NCBI GenBank assembly: GCA_034370385.1
Contig: JAXMKZ010000004.1
Location: forward strand, 114,174-178,173
Direction of reading: 5' to 3'
Source: Coriobacteriia bacterium
GTDB lineage: Bacteria; Actinomycetota; Coriobacteriia; Anaerosomatales; PHET01
DNA length: 64,000 nucleotides
Made by a program: the position numbers and the translations under genes. Below are positions 17,808-26,896 of the stretch, one piece after another (the stretch's first letter is position 1; each line of letters starts with the position of its first letter). The notes below the pieces were generated by a model that ran no database searches, was not told where the DNA came from, and was given only the letters and a program-made list of their open reading frames with translations.

Positions 17808-20471
17808 TCAGGCCCGTACCGCCAGAGCACCGAGGAACGCGAGCAAGACCACGAAGATGACGGCTACATTGAAGGACATGTCGCGTGCGTAGCGCTGTAT
17901 GGCGACGCGCGTGCTCACCACGCTCGCCTCGTCGAAGCGATTCTCGAACGCCCAGCTCGCGCGCTCCTGCGTGACGGACTCGACAGCCAAGCGGGTTATC
18001 TCAGAGAGCCAGCGCGCGAACCGCTCAAGGCGGCTCAGCCCCTCTGAGCGGTACAGGTGCGCCAGAGCCCCGGTCGACGCGGCGGTTCTCGGGTCGGCTC
18101 CTGGCAGGTGACCGCCCCGGGGCGGGACGAGCGTCGCGAGGCGCCGATCGAAGCGCTCCTGGCCGATCAAGCGGTTGACGCCTGCGGAGATCTCCCGATT
18201 GACGTCCTGCCCTGCCACACGTTTCGGCGCGACGTGCAGCACCGTCTCGGCGACCTCCTCGCGTGAGCTGACCAGCCCTTCGACCACGCTGTCGAAACCC
18301 TCACGTATCTCCTCGGCAAGCCCGAAGCGGACGATGTCCGAGACGACGCCCATCCGCTCGGTGAACACGCGGCCGGACATGTACAAGGCCACGTGCCGCC
18401 CCGCATCGATGAGGGCTTCGCGCTCGCCTGTCGGCCGATCTCCTGCATCGAGGTCACGCGTCAGCGCGTCGATCGCCTGTCGGACCGTCGCTTGGCGTTC
18501 GCGCTCAAGCTCGACGTACGCGTGCTGGACGAAGCGCTGGTTTCGCGGACCGGGGGCACCGGTGAGCAGCGTGGTCACGAATCGGTGGCGCTGCCGATCC
18601 AGGCGCACCCATGCAGCGGCGTACGCGACACCGGTCCGGCTCAACCATCTCGAAAGCGATGAACGCCCGTGCTCGTACCACTCGTCGATGAACGCGCAGG
18701 CAGAGATCAGACCGTGCGCGGCTCTGCAGTACCAGTAGTCCACACCGAACCATGCGGGTGCGTGAAGATGAAACAGCCCGAAACGCTTTCCGACGATGAA
18801 GATGAGCGCCCCGAGCACGAACGGGATGATGAGCGACTGCAGGTCGGCGGCGCTCAGGAACATCGTCTCGAGATACTTCTCAAGCAGGGTCGCGTGCAGT
18901 CCCCAAGACTCGAGCCCCGGCACGAATAACCCGCGCAGCAGAAGCTGCGGCGCTACACCGAGGACCACGATCGCGCCCGAGAGCATCCCCATGCCCAGAA
19001 GCATGCGGAGCGGCACCTCTCTGACCTCAGGTCCATACTCCTGCTTCGCCTTGCCCAGGAATACGAAGCCGATCAGCTTGATGAACGAGCACGCCGTGCC
19101 GCCGCACGTGATGATGAATATCCACTCGGCGACGCCCAGTGACGCGAGCTCGTGCAGCTCCCCCGCCTCCACGATCGCGTGGTGGATCATGCATTTGCTC
19201 ACGAAGCCGTTGAACAGCGGCACCCCCGTGATGCCGAAGGCGGCGATGAGGGTGAACAGGAAGGTGAGCGGCATGCGCTTCCACAGCCCGCCGAGCTTGT
19301 ACATATCGAGTTCGGCCGTGCGGTAGAACACCGCCCCCACGCCGAGGAACAGTGCTCCCTTGAAGATCGCGTGGTTCACCACGTGATAGAGCGCGCCGCC
19401 GATGCCCATCGCTCCGTGCGTGCCCAGGTATGCCGCAGCGCCTAGGCCGGCGAGGATGAATCCCATCTGGCTCACGCTGTGGTAGGCGAGCATCCGCTTG
19501 GCGTTCGACTGACCGAGTGCGAGCAGAACGCCGATGAGCATCGTGGCCATGCCTGTCCAGAGCACCACGAGACCGAGCTGGCTGCTGAAGTGCCATGCGC
19601 TCTCTTCGAGAGACGCGCTGATCTCCGGGCGCATGAGCACGAACAGCGTACGGAAGATGCCGTAGGCGCCCGCCTTGATCATCACTCCGGAGAGCAGGGC
19701 GCTGGCTGGCGACGGTGCCACCGGATGCGCGTCAGGCAGCCACACGTGTACCGGCAGCATGCCCGCCTTCACGCCAAATCCCAGTATCAGCAGCGCCGAA
19801 GCGGCCCAGCGCAGCGCCTCGGCGCCCTCGCTGGCCGGAAGTGGCCTCAGCGCGCCCGTGCCGCCGAGCGCAAAGGTCAGCATGATGCCGGCGAGTAGTG
19901 CGAAACCGCCGACAATCGTCATCCACCAGTACTTCATCGACGCGCGTTTGGCCTCGTCGGTCTCCGTGTGGATCACGAGCAAGAACGCCACGAGCCCAAG
20001 AGCCTCGAAGAACAGGTAGAGCGTCACGAGGTCCCCGGCGAGCACCACGCCCAGGTTCGCCGCCAGCACGATCAGACTCGTCGCGTGGTACCGGTCGTGC
20101 GCATGCTCGTGCTTGAGGTAGTCAAGCGAGTAGAGCGTCGAGGCGAACCACACGAACGTCGTGAACAGTGCGAAGAGCAGCCCGAACGCGTCGACCGTAA
20201 ACGTGATCTGCCCGAGCAGGGCAGGTAACTGGGCACCTATGCGGTGCTCCGCAACCACTGGGCCGATCATGACCACCACGAGCAGCAGGGTGAGTCCGGT
20301 CACGCCCACGACGAGCGCGTTGCGAAGACGCGGCCACCGTTTGCCGGTCGCCAGCACGAGGAGCGCGCCTATGAGCGGCACCGCTACGACAAGCGGCGGC
20401 AGCACGCTATACGCGACGTGCAACTCCTCGACTATGGATTCGACAGCATGCGCTGCGTGGCCGGCGTCCAT
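17808..20471 (-). CDS. NuoL-like antiporter subunit with long C-terminal extension
   Basis: ATG 20471 with GGGAGG upstream gives 887 aa. About residues 1-600 are a NuoL/MrpA-type proton-translocating subunit: FFEALGLVAFLLVIHTETDEAKRA (TM5 Glu), GFGVKAGMLPVHVWLPDAHP and SGVMIKAGAYG (TM7 and TM8 Lys), and GFVSKCMIHH (TM12 Lys). About residues 600-865 are hydrophilic and mostly helical, with many Arg/Glu, ending in one more TM helix (AVIFVVLLAFLGALAV). This extension is not part of standard NuoL and its role is unknown. It is the last gene of the antiporter operon, 19 bp after the previous stop. Confidence 0.85.
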   Translation of the reverse strand: MDAGHAAHAVESIVEELHVAYSVLPPLVVAVPLIGALLVLATGKRWPRLRNALVVGVTGLTLLLVVVMIGPVVAEHRIGAQLPALLGQITFTVDAFGLLFALFTTFVWFASTLYSLDYLKHEHAHDRYHATSLIVLAANLGVVLAGDLVTLYLFFEALGLVAFLLVIHTETDEAKRASMKYWWMTIVGGFALLAGIMLTFALGGTGALRPLPASEGAEALRWAASALLILGFGVKAGMLPVHVWLPDAHPVAPSPASALLSGVMIKAGAYGIFRTLFVLMRPEISASLEESAWHFSSQLGLVVLWTGMATMLIGVLLALGQSNAKRMLAYHSVSQMGFILAGLGAAAYLGTHGAMGIGGALYHVVNHAIFKGALFLGVGAVFYRTAELDMYKLGGLWKRMPLTFLFTLIAAFGITGVPLFNGFVSKCMIHHAIVEAGELHELASLGVAEWIFIITCGGTACSFIKLIGFVFLGKAKQEYGPEVREVPLRMLLGMGMLSGAIVVLGVAPQLLLRGLFVPGLESWGLHATLLEKYLETMFLSAADLQSLIIPFVLGALIFIVGKRFGLFHLHAPAWFGVDYWYCRAAHGLISACAFIDEWYEHGRSSLSRWLSRTGVAYAAAWVRLDRQRHRFVTTLLTGAPGPRNQRFVQHAYVELERERQATVRQAIDALTRDLDAGDRPTGEREALIDAGRHVALYMSGRVFTERMGVVSDIVRFGLAEEIREGFDSVVEGLVSSREEVAETVLHVAPKRVAGQDVNREISAGVNRLIGQERFDRRLATLVPPRGGHLPGADPRTAASTGALAHLYRSEGLSRLERFARWLSEITRLAVESVTQERASWAFENRFDEASVVSTRVAIQRYARDMSFNVAVIFVVLLAFLGALAVRA

Positions 20472-20490
20472 GCCGGACCTCCCCTTCCCC

Positions 20491-21993
20491 TCACTGGCCG
20501 AAGGCGATCTGCGCCGCGAGTCGCGCGAGCGACAGCGGCATGCCATCCACCGAGGCTGCGAGCCCGAGCAACACCGTGAGCGCGGCGGCGGCGATGAGCG
20601 GGACGAGCATGACCCACGGGGCTTCGCGACCCGTACGATCTGCGAGCGCCAGGGCAGCTGCCCCGGCGGGCTTGAAGTACGCGGCGTACACGATCGGCAA
20701 CAGGTAGACCGCGGCGAGCAGCGCACCCCCCAGCAACACCACGAGGTAGAGCGGCTCGTCCATGTCGAGCATGCCCAGACCGAGGTACCACTTGCTCACG
20801 AAACCGGACAGGGGCGGCGTGCCGATCATGCTCAGCGCGACGAGGGCGAACGCCGCCGAGGTGATCGGCATCACGCGACCGATCCCGTCGAGCTCGCTCA
20901 CCCTGCGCGCCCCTGCCCGCTTGATGAACAGACCGGCGCACAGAAAGAGTGCACCCTTCATGAAGGCGTGGTTCGTGATGTGCACGAGCGAACCCGTGGC
21001 GGCTTGTTGCCCGAGAAGCGCCACCCCGAGCGCGGCGTACGCCATCTGGCTGATCGTCGAATAGGCGAGACGCCGCTTGAGGTTGTCTTGGTTGACCGCG
21101 AGTATCGCCGCGAATAGCACGGTGAACGCTGCCACACCGGCGAGGTAGGGCGCTTGACCGAGCTCGCGCACCAGGTCCACCCCGAACACGTTGTAGAAGA
21201 CCCGCATGATCCCGAACGTGCCCGCCGCCACCATCACCCCTGAAAGCACGGCGGAGAACGGCGCCGGCGCGGCGGGGTGCGCATCGGGAACCCACCCGTA
21301 CAGCGGAGCAAGCGCCGCCTTCACCCCGAAGCCGGCTATGAAGCACCAGAACACCGCGATGAGCTGGGTGCGGCCCATCTCCATCGTGAGCAGTCCCTCG
21401 GGCGTCAGCGTCTGGTCGCCGGCGAGGAAGTAGGTCGACACGATGGCGAGCAGAACGAGCGAGCCGCCTATCAGGATGTAGACGATGTACTTGGTGCCCG
21501 CCGCCATGGCCTCGGGCGTCTCCTCATGCACGATGAGCGGGTACGTGAGAATCGAGAACAGCTCGTAGAAGATCAGGAAGGTGAGCAGGTTGCCGGCATA
21601 GGCGATTCCCATGGTCCAGCCCAACGCCAGCACGAGGAACGCGTAGTAGCGACCAAGCCGTTTGCCGCCGTCCATGTAGCCGAACGAGTACACGAGCGCC
21701 AGGAGCCACAGGATCGCCGCGGTCAGACCGAACAGCGCACCCATCGCATCGACGCGCAGGTACATCCATATGGCCGGGGTGACCTGAATGACATGGGTCT
21801 CATACACCACGCCGTCGAGCACACCGGGAACGAACCACACCGCCACCGCCACCGTCGCGACGCAGACGAGGGTGAGGCCGATCCGGCGCAGGCGTTCGTG
21901 GCGCGCCGTCGCGGGGACGATGATCACCGCAGCGAGAATCGGCAGCAGGAACGCAACCGGTGGCAGGAACGATGTGACCATTCGGGCATCCAC
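20491..21993 (-). CDS. MrpD/NuoN-like antiporter subunit (third copy)
   Basis: GTG 21993 (500 aa) has GGGGGTGG 5 nt upstream; GTG 22002 is an alternative. It is an MrpD/NuoN-type subunit of about 14 helices. The TM5 Glu (FYELFSILTYPLIVHEETPEAM) and TM7 Lys (GFGVKAALAPLYGWVPDAHP) are present, as is TM12 Lys (GFVSKWYLG). The TM8 segment reads SGVMVAAGTFG, where the paralogues have VVKMG, VVKAG or MIKAG, so the usual TM8 Lys is missing. This may leave a broken proton path or a structural role. Confidence 0.87.
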   Translation of the reverse strand: MDARMVTSFLPPVAFLLPILAAVIIVPATARHERLRRIGLTLVCVATVAVAVWFVPGVLDGVVYETHVIQVTPAIWMYLRVDAMGALFGLTAAILWLLALVYSFGYMDGGKRLGRYYAFLVLALGWTMGIAYAGNLLTFLIFYELFSILTYPLIVHEETPEAMAAGTKYIVYILIGGSLVLLAIVSTYFLAGDQTLTPEGLLTMEMGRTQLIAVFWCFIAGFGVKAALAPLYGWVPDAHPAAPAPFSAVLSGVMVAAGTFGIMRVFYNVFGVDLVRELGQAPYLAGVAAFTVLFAAILAVNQDNLKRRLAYSTISQMAYAALGVALLGQQAATGSLVHITNHAFMKGALFLCAGLFIKRAGARRVSELDGIGRVMPITSAAFALVALSMIGTPPLSGFVSKWYLGLGMLDMDEPLYLVVLLGGALLAAVYLLPIVYAAYFKPAGAAALALADRTGREAPWVMLVPLIAAAALTVLLGLAASVDGMPLSLARLAAQIAFGQ

Positions 21994-22005
21994 GACGCCC
22001 ACCCC

Positions 22006-23481
22006 CTACATGCCGAAGACGGAATGGACGGCTGCCTCTGCAAGCGAGAATGGCATGCCGGGTACCTGCGTCGTGAGCCCGAGCAAGATCACGTACGCGG
22101 CGCAGATCAAGGTCGGCCACAACAGGGTCGGCCGAGCCTCCCGGATGTCGATCTCCGTACCGGGAGGCACCTTGAAGAACGCGATGTAGACGATCGGGAA
22201 CCAGTACGCCGCATTCAGGAGTGAGCTCACGACCATCACGAGCGCGAACCACCACTCCTCGGCCTGGAGCGCCCCGAGCGACAGGTACCACTTGGTGATG
22301 AAACCGGCGAACATCGGAAAGCCCACGAAGCTCAAGGCGGCCACCGTGTAGGCCCCCATCGTGTAGGGCATCCGGTATCCCAGCCCGGCGAACTCGTGGA
22401 CCTGGGTCTTGCCGGTCGTCCGCTGGATGGAGCCGGCCACGAAGAACATGGTGATCTTGGCGAATGCCTGGTTCGCGATATGCGCGATGGCCGCGGTCGC
22501 TCCATAGGGCGTGAGCAAGGTCGCACCGAGCACGATGTAGCTCAGCTGGCTGATGGTGGAGTACGCGAGGCGCCGTTTGAAGTTGTCCTGGAAGATCGCG
22601 ATGAACGAGGCCGCGAAGATCGTGAACACCGCCACCCACGACAGCCACGAGACGAGCGGTAACTCGCGCAGGAGGGTGACCCCGAAGACGTTGTAGAAGA
22701 CGCGGAGCAGGCCGAACGCCCCCGCCTTGACCACCGCGACCGCGTGCAGAAGCGCGCTGACCGGAGTCGGTGCGACCATCGCGCTCGGTAGCCAGCCGTG
22801 AAGCGGCATGATCGCGAGTTTGACGCCGAACCCGATCACGAACGCGAACAGGAGCCAAGAGAGCGGCCCCACCCCCGCCGATAGCGACAGGATGCCCGGC
22901 TTGCTCAAGGTGAGCGTGCCCGCCATGTCGTAGGTGACGACCGAACCCAGAAGGACGAACGCGCCGCCGATCAGGGTGTATGCCAGGTACTTCCTGCCCG
23001 CCTTCATCGCCTCGGGGGTCTGTTCGTGGACCACGAGTGGATAGGTGCAGATGGTGAGCGTCTCGTAGAACAGGAACAGCGTGAGCAGGTTCTCCGCGAA
23101 CGCGATGCCCACGGTTGCCGAGACACACAGCGCGAAGAAGCCGAAGAACCGGGTCTTCGAATGCTCGGGCTCCATGTAGCCGATCGCATAGACCGTCGTG
23201 ATAAGCCAGAGCGTGGAACTCACCGCGGCGAAGAACATCCCCAACGCGTCTGCGCGGAAGGCGAGTCCGATTCCCGGAGTGAAGTCGACGAGGTTGTAGA
23301 CGTAGACGTTCCCCTTGAGGGCGCCGGGCAGCATCGACATGACGACGACGAGCTTGATCGCCGCAGCACTCAGGCTCCAGAAGTACAGCCAGAACCGGCT
23401 GCGCCGGGAGGCGAACACGAGACCGGCACACGCGAACGATATCGCCGGCGCAAGCATCGGTCTGAGATCGACGACTTCCAA
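22006..23481 (-). CDS. MrpD/NuoN-like antiporter subunit (second copy)
   Basis: TTG 23481 begins 2 nt after the upstream stop, behind GGGGGG, giving 491 aa; an ATG at 23457 is a fallback. Key residues of the antiporter family are intact: TM5 Glu (FLFYETLTICTYPLVVHEQ), TM7 Lys (GFGVKLAIMPLHGWLPS), TM8 Lys (AVAVVKAGAFG) and TM12 Lys (GFITKWYLSLG). It should be a proton or sodium translocating subunit next to the true MrpD. Residues HEQTPEAM are shared with the third copy, so these two are the closest paralogues. Confidence 0.88.
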   Translation of the reverse strand: MEVVDLRPMLAPAISFACAGLVFASRRSRFWLYFWSLSAAAIKLVVVMSMLPGALKGNVYVYNLVDFTPGIGLAFRADALGMFFAAVSSTLWLITTVYAIGYMEPEHSKTRFFGFFALCVSATVGIAFAENLLTLFLFYETLTICTYPLVVHEQTPEAMKAGRKYLAYTLIGGAFVLLGSVVTYDMAGTLTLSKPGILSLSAGVGPLSWLLFAFVIGFGVKLAIMPLHGWLPSAMVAPTPVSALLHAVAVVKAGAFGLLRVFYNVFGVTLLRELPLVSWLSWVAVFTIFAASFIAIFQDNFKRRLAYSTISQLSYIVLGATLLTPYGATAAIAHIANQAFAKITMFFVAGSIQRTTGKTQVHEFAGLGYRMPYTMGAYTVAALSFVGFPMFAGFITKWYLSLGALQAEEWWFALVMVVSSLLNAAYWFPIVYIAFFKVPPGTEIDIREARPTLLWPTLICAAYVILLGLTTQVPGMPFSLAEAAVHSVFGM

Positions 23482-23483
23482 CT

Positions 23484-24974
23484 CTAGCCCCCCATCCCCA
23501 GCGTCCCGAGCAGGCGCGCGACCGCGGGCTCGATGAAGCTCAACGGCAGCCGGCCCAGAATCCCCATGATCAGGCACAGAGCGGCGAGCAGGAGAACCGG
23601 CACGAGCATGCTGGGCGGTGCCTCTTTGAGCTCGAGGATCTCCGGGTGCACCGGCTGCTGGAAGTAGAACGCGTTCACCATCCGTATGTAGTAGACGAAG
23701 ATGAAGAGCGCCCCGAACACGAGGGCGAAGCCGAAGAACGGTTGGTTCGCCTCGATCGCGCCGAGCGCGATGTACCACTTGCACAGGAAGCCCGCGGTCG
23801 GCGGGATGCCCACGATCGAGACCGCCCCGATCGAGATAGCAGCGGTGGTGAGGGGCATGGAGCGTCCGACCCCGCGCAGATCGGTCAGGTTGCGGTAGCC
23901 CGTCCGATAGATGAGGGCGCCGGCACCCAAGAAGAGCGTGGCCTTGATGATCGCGTGGTTGAACACATGGACGGTCGCACCGATCACGCTGTACTGGCTT
24001 GCCAGCCCGAGGCCCATGACGATGTAGCCGACGTTGGAGATCGTCGAGTACGCGAGCATCATCTTGATGTCCTCTTGGAAGATCGCGAAGAAGGCGCCCA
24101 TCACGATCGAGATGGCGCCCAGCCACACGAGCATCAGGTTGAATGTGCTCAGATCGAGCACGCGAGCGCCGTAGTAGATCTGGTAGATGCGGACCAACCC
24201 CAGCAGCCCCATCTTGACCACCAGGCCCGAGAGGATGGCGCTAACCGGGCTGGGGGCGATCGCATGGGCATCCGGAAGCCAGATATGCAGCGGGAAGACC
24301 GCCGCTTTGACCACGAAACCGACGGCGAGCACCGCGAAGGCGAGCATCGCCGGAGCCTCAGCGGCCCCGGTGAGACGGGTTGAGATGTCCGCCATGTTCA
24401 GGCTGCCGGTCAGCGCGTAGAGCAACCCGATGCCGAACAGGACCAACAGCGACGAGACCGCCCCCATGATGAGGTACTTGAACGCCGCCATCTCCGCGGT
24501 GTGTTCACCGCTCACCGCCACAAGCGCGTAGCTCGAGAGCGACAGGATCTCCATGAAGACGAACAGGTTGAACAGATCGCCGGTCACCACGAACCCGATC
24601 ATGCCCGTGAGGTTCAGCAGCAGAAGCGTGTAGTAGTAGCGAAGGCGCTCGGCAGGCAGCTCCTTCTCGGCGTAGCGGAAGGAGAACAGGATCGCGAGGG
24701 TGCCGAGCAGGCAGATCACGCTGATCGAAGCGGAGAACTCGTCGAACCGCAGCTCGATGCCGTAAGGCGGCTCCCACCCGCCCAGGTACGCAGAGAACGG
24801 CCCGACCCGCGCAACGTGCGCCATGAGGTAGACCCCGATGGCGGAGGTCAGGAGCATGGTGCCGAAGGCCCAAGGGCCTGCCGCTTTGCCGCTGCGTCCG
24901 CCTACGACAGGTGTCAGCACCGCGCCGAGCAGGGGCACGATGATGACCGCCACGATCATCGTTGACGCAGACAT
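23484..24974 (-). CDS. mrpD: Na+/H+ antiporter subunit D
   Basis: The protein is 496 aa and starts at ATG 24974, 1 nt after the mrpC stop codon. It is the canonical MrpD: VFMEILSLSSYALVAVSGE (TM5 Glu), GFVVKAAVFPLHIWLPDAHA (TM7 Lys), SGLVVKMGLLG (TM8 Lys) and GFLCKWYIALG (TM12 Lys). Its position directly after mrpC is the standard Mrp order. It acts in the cytoplasmic membrane in sodium/proton exchange or, in hydrogenase-like complexes, redox-driven pumping. Confidence 0.92.
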   Translation of the reverse strand: MSASTMIVAVIIVPLLGAVLTPVVGGRSGKAAGPWAFGTMLLTSAIGVYLMAHVARVGPFSAYLGGWEPPYGIELRFDEFSASISVICLLGTLAILFSFRYAEKELPAERLRYYYTLLLLNLTGMIGFVVTGDLFNLFVFMEILSLSSYALVAVSGEHTAEMAAFKYLIMGAVSSLLVLFGIGLLYALTGSLNMADISTRLTGAAEAPAMLAFAVLAVGFVVKAAVFPLHIWLPDAHAIAPSPVSAILSGLVVKMGLLGLVRIYQIYYGARVLDLSTFNLMLVWLGAISIVMGAFFAIFQEDIKMMLAYSTISNVGYIVMGLGLASQYSVIGATVHVFNHAIIKATLFLGAGALIYRTGYRNLTDLRGVGRSMPLTTAAISIGAVSIVGIPPTAGFLCKWYIALGAIEANQPFFGFALVFGALFIFVYYIRMVNAFYFQQPVHPEILELKEAPPSMLVPVLLLAALCLIMGILGRLPLSFIEPAVARLLGTLGMGG

Positions 24975-24975
24975 C

Positions 24976-25329
24976 TCACCCCATCTCCCGCAGCTCGTCG
25001 GCTTCGATGGTCCCGCAGTGCCGATAGATGCGGATGATGAGGCTCAGGGCAAGTGAGGTCGTGCTGACCGCGACCACGATTCCGGTCAGAATGAGCGCTT
25101 GCGGAATCGGGTTGGTGAACGGCGGAGTCGCACCGGAGCCCATGATCGGTGCATCGCCACCTTCGACGACGCCCAGCGCGACGATGAAGGCGAACACCGC
25201 GGTCTCCATGATATTGATCCCGATGAACTTCTTGATGAGATTGTTCTTCGTGATGACGCAGTAGAGGCCGATGCAGAACAGCACGACCGAGCCCACGTAG
25301 TCGAGGTTCGTCCACAGCGCATCGATCAT
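24976..25329 (-). CDS. mrpC: Na+/H+ antiporter subunit C
   Basis: ATG 25329 overlaps the mrpB stop as ATGA. The 117-aa product is a NuoK-like protein with three hydrophobic helices (VVLFCIGLYCVI, AVFAFIVALGVV and ALILTGIVVAVSTTSLALSLII). The second helix begins NIMETAVFAF with the conserved Glu of the NuoK/MrpC family, and DPIPQALILTGI-like PNPIPQALIL appears as FTNPIPQALIL. The size and order are standard for MrpC. Confidence 0.92.
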   Translation of the reverse strand: MIDALWTNLDYVGSVVLFCIGLYCVITKNNLIKKFIGINIMETAVFAFIVALGVVEGGDAPIMGSGATPPFTNPIPQALILTGIVVAVSTTSLALSLIIRIYRHCGTIEADELREMG

Positions 25330-26045
25330 GAGTCGCCCCCCATCGTCCAGAAGATCGTCGCGAGGATGGCAGCGCCGCCCACCCCGATACCGATCTCGAT
25401 GATGGTGAGCCAGGTGACGGTGAGCCACGCGAGGTCGTGCGTCCGAGGAAACTGGAGGTAGTTGCCGAAGACGACCAAACCGGCCACACCCACCGTGAAG
25501 AAAGCGAGCGGCGCCGCTATCTGCAGCCATCTGCGTATCCGAAGCGGGACGAGCGCCTCGGCCTGCGCGCGTTCGAGAATGGTGGTGATGATGATGAGGA
25601 GCGATGCGAGGATCGCGCCGCCCTGGAAGCCCCCTCCCGGCGAGACATGGCCGTGCAAGATGACGTAGATCCCGAACAGCGCGATCGCCGGCGCGAGCAG
25701 CCGTACCACGAACGAGACGACGACACTCGCTTCCACCGACGACACGGGCTGCCCGGCAAGCGGTTTCTCGCCCGTGCGAACACCCAGCAGAACCGCCAGG
25801 ACCGCCGCGAGCGACGTGAAGATCACCGTGACCTCGCCGTCCGTGTCGAACCCGCGGTAGTTGAGAATGACCGCGGTGACCACGTTCTCGGCACCGGCCT
25901 CCTCTGGCCCGGCCTCAAGGTAGCGAGCCGAGACATGCGTGTAGGCCGGGCTCGTAGGGCTGCCCTGTGGCGGAAGCTGTGCGACGGCGTAGAGCATCGG
26001 CAGCGCGACGATGATGAGCAGGGCTGCTGTCAGCGCACGCTTCAT
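25326..26045 (-). CDS. mrpB: Antiporter subunit B with MbhE-like N-terminus
   Basis: ATG 26045 overlaps the upstream stop as ATGA, giving 239 aa. Residues 1-100 resemble the MbhE segment of membrane-bound hydrogenases and the C-terminal tail of MrpA (ENVVTAVILNYRGFDTDGEV, then LAAVLAVLLG). Residues 105-239 are the MnhB domain (LAPAIALFGIYVILHGHVSPGGGFQGG). This fusion is known in hydrogenase-type and some actinobacterial Mrp clusters. It forms membrane helices next to subunits A and C. Confidence 0.88.
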   Translation of the reverse strand: MKRALTAALLIIVALPMLYAVAQLPPQGSPTSPAYTHVSARYLEAGPEEAGAENVVTAVILNYRGFDTDGEVTVIFTSLAAVLAVLLGVRTGEKPLAGQPVSSVEASVVVSFVVRLLAPAIALFGIYVILHGHVSPGGGFQGGAILASLLIIITTILERAQAEALVPLRIRRWLQIAAPLAFFTVGVAGLVVFGNYLQFPRTHDLAWLTVTWLTIIEIGIGVGGAAILATIFWTMGGDS

Positions 26046-26284
26046 TTCTCTCGCCTCACCGTCTTGCTGATCGCGAGCAGAAACAAGACGGTGGTGATGC
26101 CGGCGCCAACCGCTGCCTCTGTCATCGCAACATCGGGGGCCCCCCTGTGCTGCCAGATCAGGCACATCAAGAGGCTGTAGGTCGAGAAGATGACCACAGC
26201 ACCGAGCAGGTCCTTGGTGCGGATCACTGCGATCGCGCAGGTGATGAGCAGAACCATGAGCGTGATGTCGAAGGCCTTGCTCAC
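26042..26284 (-). CDS. DUF4040/MbhD-like small antiporter subunit
   Basis: The 80-aa protein starts at GTG 26284 overlapping the mrpG stop (GTGA). Three hydrophobic helices are visible, and the segment KDLLGAVVIFSTYSLLMCLIW plus APDVAMTEAAVGAGI is the DUF4040/MbhD signature, corresponding to part of the C-terminal region of full-length MrpA. Its presence as a separate gene shows that MrpA is split here; the large MrpA N-terminal antiporter part is supplied by one of the downstream MrpD/NuoL-like subunits. Confidence 0.88.
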   Translation of the reverse strand: MSKAFDITLMVLLITCAIAVIRTKDLLGAVVIFSTYSLLMCLIWQHRGAPDVAMTEAAVGAGITTVLFLLAISKTVRREK

Positions 26285-26622
26285 GCCGCGTCACCGCCCT
26301 TGTCCTTGGCCGCGAGCGTCCACGGCTTGAGCCCCGTGCGATAGGCCGCACGGGCGAGTGCATGGCCAGCCGTGGGACTCGAGACCAGCACGAGTCCGGC
26401 GAGCGCGATGAGCCTGAGGGCATCAGGCCTGAAGCCCTCCAAGAGCGTGAGTCCCAGCAGGATCGAACCCGCACCGACGGTGTCGCACTTGGTGGCCGCA
26501 TGCGTGCGCGAGAAGAAGTCCGGGAGCCGCAGTATGCCGACGGTGCCGACAAGGAAGAAGAAGGCGCCCATGACGCACAGGATGACCGCCGCGGCCTGAA
26601 CGATGGCTGCAATCAGGCTCAT
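26281..26622 (-). CDS. mrpG: Na+/H+ antiporter subunit G
   Basis: ATG 26622 overlaps the mrpF stop as ATGA; 113 aa. MrpG features are FFFLVGTVGILRLPDFFSRTHAATKCDTVGAGSILLG, covering helices 1 and 2 with the conserved R-L-P-D loop and H-A-A-T-K segment. The Lys/Asp-rich C-terminal tail is cytoplasmic. It is small, membrane-embedded and needed for assembly of the antiporter in characterised Mrp systems. Confidence 0.92.
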   Translation of the reverse strand: MSLIAAIVQAAAVILCVMGAFFFLVGTVGILRLPDFFSRTHAATKCDTVGAGSILLGLTLLEGFRPDALRLIALAGLVLVSSPTAGHALARAAYRTGLKPWTLAAKDKGGDAA

Positions 26623-26894
26623 GACCAGTCCCCCATCAGCCGACCGGTCTCCATGAGACGTGCGGCTATGGCGGTGACAGCGAAGTTGAGCAATCCATAG
26701 ACGAACGCGATGTCGAGATACAGGCTGCGACCAAAGATGTAGGCGAGCAGCACGAGTACCACAAGGGTCTTGGTGCCGACTATGTTGACCGCCAGGATCC
26801 GGTCCGCCACGGTCGGGCCAAGGTACGCCCGGGTCAGACACAGCAAGGCGTTGGCTAGCAAGAAGATACCGAGTCCCCAGAGGAATGTGTCCAT
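26619..26894 (-). CDS. mrpF: Na+/H+ antiporter subunit F
   Basis: Three consecutive start codons (GTG 26900, ATG 26897, ATG 26894) follow the mrpE stop. ATG 26894 has the best spacing, 5 nt, from GAGGAG and gives 91 aa. The sequence LTRAYLGPTVADRILAVNIVGTK and the later YGLLNFAVTAIAAR are typical of MrpF, with the conserved Arg-Asp pair in ADR. Three helices are predicted. Confidence 0.9.
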   Translation of the reverse strand: MDTFLWGLGIFLLANALLCLTRAYLGPTVADRILAVNIVGTKTLVVLVLLAYIFGRSLYLDIAFVYGLLNFAVTAIAARLMETGRLMGDWS

Positions 26895-26896
26895 CA

